Assembly (NCBI RefSeq): GCF_000003815.2
Contig: NW_023365809.1
Location: 1-48,748, forward strand
Direction: 5' to 3'
Source of the DNA: Branchiostoma floridae
Lineage: Eukaryota; Chordata; Leptocardii; Amphioxiformes; Branchiostomatidae
DNA: 48,748 nt
Each line of letters opens with the position of its first letter. The stretch's first letter is position 1. Shown one piece after another: positions 26,729 to 35,700 of this stretch. The position numbers were made by a program, and so were the translations under genes. Under the pieces are notes generated by a model. The model was not told where the DNA came from. It was given only the letters and a program-made list of their open reading frames with translations, and did no database searches.

Positions 26729-29700
26729 GTATGTTCGAAACACCGGAACCGGAAGTTCCGCTGCAGCTCATAGGGAAGCCGCTAGAGGGCCCAAAATTTG
26801 ATTTATTCCAGTTTATGACACACCCTAGTAGGACGTGAAATATGAGACCAATCCATCCAACACGCACAAAAATAACCTCTATGACATTTCATGGAGGTAA
26901 TATAACGCAAAACATTACCTATTAGTTCAAGGTTATATTGCAATAGTTAAATACCTTTCCTGACTATAGTGTCTCCGTATATATTAGGATAGAGGGTTCC
27001 GGTGATCCAAACGAGATTTCGTCCTGACTGTATCCAGTCGATCTCGTGATACCACGGGGTTTCCACAGGCCACTTCTCAAAATTGAAGAGCGCATTGGTG
27101 TAGCTGTCGATATGCACTGTCTGCCAGCGTAGTCCCGCTGTTTCACTGTTCCTACATGTATACAAAGTGTTAACAGAAACTTCGTTACTTATGTAATTTT
27201 GGCAACGCCTCAGGGGCTAGCCTAACAGTATAGATTGCGTCCTTTTGGCAAGAATTCCCAAAATTCGATAGGTATTTCTAGAATTTTTCCGCGTGTGCCT
27301 AGTAGCACCATCCCTTTCGTCATGATATTTGGAATGTAAATAGCTTCTGAGATGCCTTACATAATTACGTAAAAAAACCGTCGCCATGGCAATAAGTTTT
27401 AATGCCACGCTTATTGTTATTGGGCTCAACTACTCTCTAATTTGTTTTACTCTATGGTCATCACGTAACAAGACGTGAAGGTCATTTCAAGGTGTGACCT
27501 GACCATTCGAAGGTTACGGGTTACATAGTAACTGTAACAGCATAGGTCAGAAACATCATGATTGAGACCAGCTCAATTGCTCACCATGAGTGAGGACTAA
27601 CTGACCCAGTAGGCGAAGCAGGGGTTACGAAGGCTGCTCGGGAAATTCCCTACCCCACTTATAGGGGATAGCGAGGAGCTTACAATGCCGCTCTGCAACA
27701 AACGCCGAATTCTATTTTCATCGGTATTTTGAAAATATTGCAATTTGAAACCACCGTCCGTTCACTCGATATCCCTAAACACCCAGTCTTGAAAAAATCA
27801 GCGTATATATATATATATATATAGGTTACCCCCCGATACAGGTGAACTAGTGTCACATGTACAACTCACCCATACGTTCCTACGCGGTACATCACAGTAG
27901 AGTCGTCATAGACTGCCCATACCCCAGCACGTCCAACTGAGATCTGCTTGAACCGTTCCGTACCCACTACTTCCCATCCGGTTCCTACAAGAAAAAAAAA
28001 AAAAAACAAATTCTATGTTGGACGCAGGGGCATTATGGATTTGATTATGCCACAAACGGATGGAAGAAGGATATGCTAATTACGTTATACAATTCGCCAT
28101 GCTTTAAACATGTGAACACCATCCTCAAACTTCATTCTGTAACGGCCTCATTCGGACCAACACCTTGCTTTGCACGTTACGTCACGGATTTCAAAGTGTC
28201 TACAGGCGTGCTGTCGAGTTTCTGTCATTTACATTAAATTTTCTGATATTTCCGCCAAATCATCATCTTGTTGACTGAGACTGTGTTACTTTACGGTAGA
28301 CATAATGTCACTGAAAGGGAAACATTCGCCAGGTGGAAAGGGTTGAATCTAGATAAGAAGTTGACCTCAGTTCCTTAATGTTTGGAACGCATATGTTTAG
28401 CCATTGACAAAAATCCTATATGATACCAGGTCTTCCATTATCTCATCCAAACTTCAGACCCAAGTTGTTTCCCTATCAGCTTACCTTGAGGAGTTGTTTT
28501 GGTAATACCCGTTCGTCGCAGCGGTGTCCCGTCCGTATCCAGAGCCCACACCTGATTGGTTGAGGCACTGACGCTGATGTGTTTGATCCTGTCCCTGACC
28601 ACTAGCCAATCAGGTCTTGAAGCCAGAAAATCTGGAGTAGAAGGCTCTATATTGTGCGGGAGAGCGGGGCAAATTATTTCAGTATTCTGGCGTAGGCGCA
28701 GATGGACAACTTGTAGCCTACTCGGCAGATTAATCACTATTGCCTGTAAGTACCTGTAAAAAATGCTTGAGATATGTTTGGAATTTGGAGGTTTATACTA
28801 CAGGTAAGGTTTTCCCCTCTATATTGTGTTAAAAAAACATGATTTTTAGACATGTTTGTGGTTGCATTAGGCTCTAGAAGTTAGGTGTTTTGATGTTCTT
28901 TACAGGCAGTAAAGACGGGTCAAATGGTCACCATTTATGTTATAGTCATATACGTGTTACGTCATTTACGTGTTTGTGCCGTATATTTTTTCCTGGTTTA
29001 GTGCTAAATTTACACTTTGGAGGCCGGAAGACCACATGCCAACGTGGGTTATATTGGTCTACAGTTCAGGTAGGTGATTTGATTTTTGACAGCCTCTTTC
29101 CGCCATGATTCACATTATTTAAGTATAGGCAGCCTCTATAATACTGTATTGTGGCCAAAAAGAAAAGTAACTAAATCTAACCTTGCATAGCCTAGCCTTT
29201 TGGGGCGACGACCAACGCTGACATAAAAAAAATTCGATCGCACATCTGAGTAATAAAGATATTGCAGAATCGTTTTATAACATGTTCTCATATCCGTGAC
29301 TTTAGTTACTTGATTGTAGATAATATACTATGCATACTTCTGCAATACAGAAATGGTATACCTGGTCTCTTGTCAACTGCTTCATATCGTGCTGAAAATC
29401 CAGCTCTGCGAATCACAAAGTCCGTCACGAAAATGACGTAAAGTCTATGGTCAGCCGAGATTCTGGCCGGAGGGACACAAGGGCCACACCAGTAGGTCCG
29501 AACGAGGGCATAAGGGTCACTAATGAGCACATAGTCATCCTTGCACTCCTGTTGGCTACCGAAATCCACATCGAAGTCTACAAATGTCAGTCTGACAGCT
29601 TTGTCTATATCCACGGTGATGTTCCAATGCTGATAGACGTGGTTACGGTAGGGGTAGTGCGGGTAGTTCATGGACGAAAACGCACCAGTATCTTCAGACA

Positions 29701-32700
29701 GGTAGTGTATCCGCTGGTATCCTTGAGGATCTTATAAAAGAAACGCTTCTTGTTACTTTCCATGCATGTACAGCAAAGGTATGAAAATAAACTTGAAAGA
29801 TATCATGCTATACTTTAGTGCTGAATTGGGCTATTCAGTAAGGCGGAGTTATCATTCCTAATATTTTTCTTCATAAACGTAATTTACTAATTAAAAGCGG
29901 GTATACATGTCACGTAGGCGTCGTAGTTGCGTCCGCGCAATTTGACATAGCGCTCGACAAATTTTATCGATAAAAGATAAATATCTAAACGCTTTCTGTG
30001 TTTTTTTTATGTTTTTAGTCATACGTGTACGTTTTGCATGATACTCCCATTACAAAGTCAAGGTAAGCAGAAATCTAATTTAGGACGCAGAGATGCCGCC
30101 AACTATCATTGAGATACCAGCTTACGCTAACGTCACATTTCAATTGGGGCACGGCTGATACGAAAAATTGAAATGTATACCTAAGAATATACACAAATAA
30201 TGCCCACGTCTATTCTCTTTACGTCTTGTGTACTTTGGCGTCTTTTATACCATACTCCCGAAAGCTGCCCGGCCGGGCCCCGGTTTGGAAATGCCACGTA
30301 GGCCTAACCTATGTATTTCTATTTTTCGTTTCCGCAAACAGCCCTACCGGCCACCGGTGCAGTTTTTAATCCTAAACACAAGGAGACAAAAAGATGACGA
30401 ACTATTCAACATACCGTCTTCAGACTTGTCCTGTAAGTAGTAGCGAATTTTGAACCCGGTTCCGGGCTTAATTTCATCACTGTGGAAGTAGATCGCCAAG
30501 AATGGTGTCATCGACACGTACACGGGAGGAAGAGACCGGCCACAGAAATATTGGTAGAAGTCTTCAGCATTATGGAAGTTCAAAGATAAACATTAGAGTT
30601 CGGCTACATCATACCTTCATTAAACGTTTAGATCTTTTGTAGATTTTATGCAAATGACTTGGAATTTTACATAATTTATGCATGGTGATGTTCATCATTG
30701 ACTAACTTGCACTTGTCACAAGTATTACATTCCCAACAATTATCATTAAGCGGCTTTGCAATTTTTGCATAGATTATGCTAATTAGTTCCTCATTTACAT
30801 ATTTGGTATATGATTATGTTCCATATATCATAAATTACATGTATTACACTTATCCAAATCCAGTTATGGAAAACAATGAAATGATACAATTTTCAAATTT
30901 ATTATGCAAATTAAGTCATCATTTCGTGTCTATGAAAGCGCTGCAAAAAAAGGCTGCCAGGGCTCTGTTCAGCATCAAAACAACCCTGGGTGACAGCAAT
31001 CCTTCAGTGTCAGTATTTTGTAAACTATTTGATGCCTGCATAGTCCCAATATTAACTTACGGGGCAGAGGTATGGGGCAAGAGTGGATTAAATGACAAGT
31101 CTCCTATTGAACAACTTCATCTTAAGTTTTGCAAATCAATTTTAGGGGTAAGAAAAAATGCGAGTAACCTTGCAACAAGGGCAGAACTTGGAAGGTACCC
31201 CCTGTGGATCGAAGTGTATACAAGATTGTATTCGTATTACAAAAGATTAGTTAAAGAAGTACCAACAAGTAGCCTTCAATTTGAAGCTCTCCGTGTACAA
31301 CAGGACTTACACAAACGTAACATACCATGCTGGTTATCCAATGTTAGTAAAATCCTGGAGGAGTCAGGTTTTGCCTACCTATTGATTAACAGTGATCGCA
31401 ACACTTCATTTGCCCAGTCCGAAGTAAAACAAAGACTAAAAGACAACTTTATTCAAAACTTCTACTCAGATCTTAACTCTCCTGGCACGAAGGAAAATCA
31501 AGGAAATAAGTTAAGAACTTACAGAAAATTTAAGCATTCGTATGAAAGAGAAAAATATCTGGATATAGCAAATTTTAGATATCGCCGGGCCATGACCAAA
31601 CTAAGGATAAGCGATCATCCACTGGAAATTGAAGCTGGTAGATATAACCGAACTCCTCCTGATGATAGACTATGTATATTTTGCGATAAGAGTTTCATGT
31701 ATGTAGAAAACGAAGTACACTTTGTCCTAGAGTGTTCGCTGTACAAAGATCTGCGAAATGCATTCGCTAATGCTACACATATAGATAAAAAATATGCGCA
31801 CCTGACGAAGGAAAATCTGTTCAAATACCTTATGTCATCATCTAACTACGATATACTGGAAAAACTCTGTAAGCTCGTCCACGCATGTTTTAAGAAGAGA
31901 GAAGAAACATGTAAACTGTAATATATATGTATAGCTTTCCTATTACTTACTATGTACCAAACTGACTGCATTTAGCCCCAATGGGGCATGAATATGCAAT
32001 AAACTTCATTGTCATTGTCATTGTCATTGTCATTATAGCTTGCTCAGAAGGAAGCAGTGAAACTGAAAAGTTTACTCAGACAACTCTAGTAGCAACCTGA
32101 GTATTTGCCAACTTACTCATATAAGGCTTGTCCCGTAGTTCAAGAAAGTCATAACGGCACCTTGACTCATATTCTACGTCGAATTCCAGAAACTCCACGA
32201 ACACAACCTTTCCTGGATCTGCCGTTATTGTCCAGCTAAGAAGAACAAAAACAGTTCCTTCAATTGTGAGTTTGGCACGTTAATTAGATGAAAACAATCA
32301 TTTTCTAATTATTACAGATCATTAGAAGATATCAATTAGCACAATTGCGAGTTTGTAGCTTTCATCATTATGCACATGAAAAAGATAGCTTCATTGCAGT
32401 GATGTGTACCAAAGTGCTGTATTATCTGTTCTGTTGTACCTGCAGTCCATGTTATTTAGGTAGTCCCCGGACCATTCATCGTATAAAGGTTGGATTTCCC
32501 CCTCTTCCTCGTACAGAGCACTTCCGTCGTCAGCTACACAGGCATGCGCAGAGTCTGTGTACGCAGAGGGCATTGAATGACATGACATTCAACAGGCACA
32601 GATTTAGATGTAAGTTTATTCTCAACTGTGGCCTTTTTTCATTTATCTTATCAATATTGATATTCATTTATTTCATCTATTTATTTTATTTCATTTCTTA

Positions 32701-35700
32701 AATCCTAGTACATACTAGGTATATATAAAAACTAGAGTTCGCTGCAGTATCGTGAAACGCCGCTAGAGGGCCATAATCTAATGATTCAATTCTTCCTTTT
32801 ACCAAACCCTGCCAACATAAAAATATGTACACGACTTCTCAAGTTATTGTTGTTTACAAACAGACAGACAGACAAACAGACACTCGCAGCCTAAAACATA
32901 ACCCTCTTGGCGAAGGCAACAATACACATATCAACAACAAAATGTTTAACAAAAGCAAGTAAATGGTTTATCATAACATGACCTACCTTTACAGTTTGGA
33001 GCGTAGGAATTCCAGCCCACCACAGTACTAGACATACAGGTAAGACTTTCCGGGCCCAATAAGGTGTAGCCGTCGTTACAGCCGAACGAAACAACCGACC
33101 CCACCGCAAAACTGTCTCCAGTCCTGTAGCCATTGTTGGGAACACCGGGGTCCGGGCACGAAGCACCCGCCAAATCAAATGCTAATGCCCCAAAGGAAAG
33201 GAGGACGTTCTTTAGATGATTTAGTAATGACAATGATCTTTCTTGCATTAATCATGTACAACATAGGCTAAATAAAGAAAATGGGATCTACTGGTCAAAA
33301 ACAATGACCATAGCATGTCCAGAAGACGAGATATCAAAAACGGAAGTTCTGCTGCAGTACCATAATGTACCGCGATCCAAGCATTTCATTGCCTTATGAA
33401 TCCCACATATAAAATAAACAGGCAACAGTGTAATTCCGGACGGACACTTTAATTCCGGAAAACCTTAATTTATTTGAAATTGATTATAGATTAACCAGAT
33501 GAATTGAGATTTGTAGGTATGATATATCAAAGGATCATGAATATGTAGGTTGCAATTAGATGTCTCCATGAAAAAGACCAATTCTGCAGAATTCTGGGGA
33601 CTTAATTTGCCATAATTCTGGCTGTGAGGCAGAATTCTGCCAGAATTCTGGGACCTGAGCCAGAATTCTGCAGACCTTTCTTCGTAGAGACATCTTATTG
33701 CAACCTACATATTCACTATCCTTTGATGTATCATACCAACAAACATTAATTCATCTGGTCAATCTATTTTGAACTAATCAAGGTTTTCCGTAATTAGAGT
33801 GTTTGTCCGGAATTATACTGTTGACTGTTAATATTAAAACACTCCGCCATGCTTCCAATAGAAATCTTCGCGACAAATAGCAGTCACTACAACTACAATT
33901 CCTGCGTTTCCCCGAGCTAAATTATAGCGGATTCATCAGTACAGTGGAAGCCGCTTAATGGTACACCCCACTTGCCAGCGTATTTTCGTGCAATTATCTG
34001 GGTGGTGCAATAATGCAACGTTACTGAATGCGAACCTTGCTGAACCGCACAGCCGCAGGTTTGGGATTTTGGGATTCCGTGCAATAAACAGAAATGTGCG
34101 GTAATCCGTTGTGTAATTTACTGGCGTCTACTGTATTGAATTTTGTACAAATTTCCCAAGCGGATATGAAGTAATCTACCAACAGCTTGAAGACAGTATG
34201 CATTATCTAGTCTGTACATATAAAAATGAATTATGTCAATGGACAATTTATTACCTTCAAAGTAGATTTCGAAACCGATCTCCGGGACAGACTCGTCCGT
34301 ACTAAGAACTATGTAGGCCATATTGGAGGTGGTAAGGAGCTCTACATCAATCTGTTTTCCTGTTGAAACAAATGGCAACGGAATTAGTACCTGTCTTTTG
34401 AAGCAGGATAGAAAATATTAACGAAATCTCAGACAGATTATGAGTGCAAATTTTGATGACATATAAACTGACTCTTCTTAAAAAATGTTCAAAAAAATGT
34501 TACAACTTTTTGCCATATTTGCAGTAAAATGATACAAAACATGCATTGCACAGGGACGGGGTGGGGGCCGATACCGACTTCAAATCACCTTTGACCCGTT
34601 AACCATGTGCACGTTAAAGACAACCTAAGCAATAGTAGCCAGAGTCAGGGTTGTAGAACTTCAATCATCAAAGTTAATTTTTGGGGCACTTTTCTACGTA
34701 ATAAGATGAAGCAACTCTATTCCATTCCATACGAACATTCAAGGAGCAAATATTCGATGCCGCAGTGGCGCGAGGATGCAGTGAAGTCAAAATTTTGTGG
34801 GTTTACAATATTTAGGGAATCCTAGCGCGGCTTTTTCTGCGCCGCTTTTAACCGCTAAAAGTATGGATAATGATGTAAATGTGGGAACACAGTGCAGTAG
34901 ATGTTAATTTCATATAGATTGCCTCATCCAGAATATTTCCACTTTCAAAGCCACATGCAATATTGCTTAGGTTGCCTTTAAACTTTTGGATGCTCTAAGG
35001 AAGTGGATCCTTATACATGCTGAAGAGACCAGACGACTTGTTGGAAAATTGTGAGGCCACAAAAACACATGAACAAAGTTAAATCTGTTTCAATAAGGTT
35101 TGGAACGCTCTTCGTCAAAAAATAAGAACATTTACGATAAAGCCGAGACAAGCCTACCTGTGTACCATCCTCCCAACAAGGTGGGGTCGTCCGATTCTCC
35201 TTCCCAAATGCTTAGCCAGTCATAGTTTTCCTCTAAAGCAAACGCCTGTGGTGCTATCCTCACGCCTTGCCCTATGTTGACCTCTATGGTCCACATACAG
35301 TCCAGGTTGTTGTCATAAAGCCCAGGATAGTTGGGAGAAGTGACATAGCCAGAGGATTGCCCGGTAATATATTCATCGCAGTCACCTAAACATTGCGAGA
35401 AAGTTACGTTGTCTATGATATCTAATTGTTGTCATGTGAACTTCGGATCCAGAGGTACTAGATTTCCCACAAAAACATGGCTATTGGTGGCCATACATGA
35501 TGTGACATTAGTACATGCAACAAATCCGCGTGTGTGTGTTTCGCACACTTTTGACCAATTAGCCAAGAGTAGGGGTGGGCACCAGTACAGAAAATTCAGG
35601 TACAGGTACCTGGACCTGGACCTAATTGTCAGTGAAAACTAGTGAATGGGTCCATTTCGCAACAAATGAAACTGGAGTATCTGATTTGTACTGGTGTTTC

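Noticed and set aside
31615-31824. Minus-strand frame across the LINE
   Set aside because: Antisense shadow of the LINE ORF2 C-terminus.
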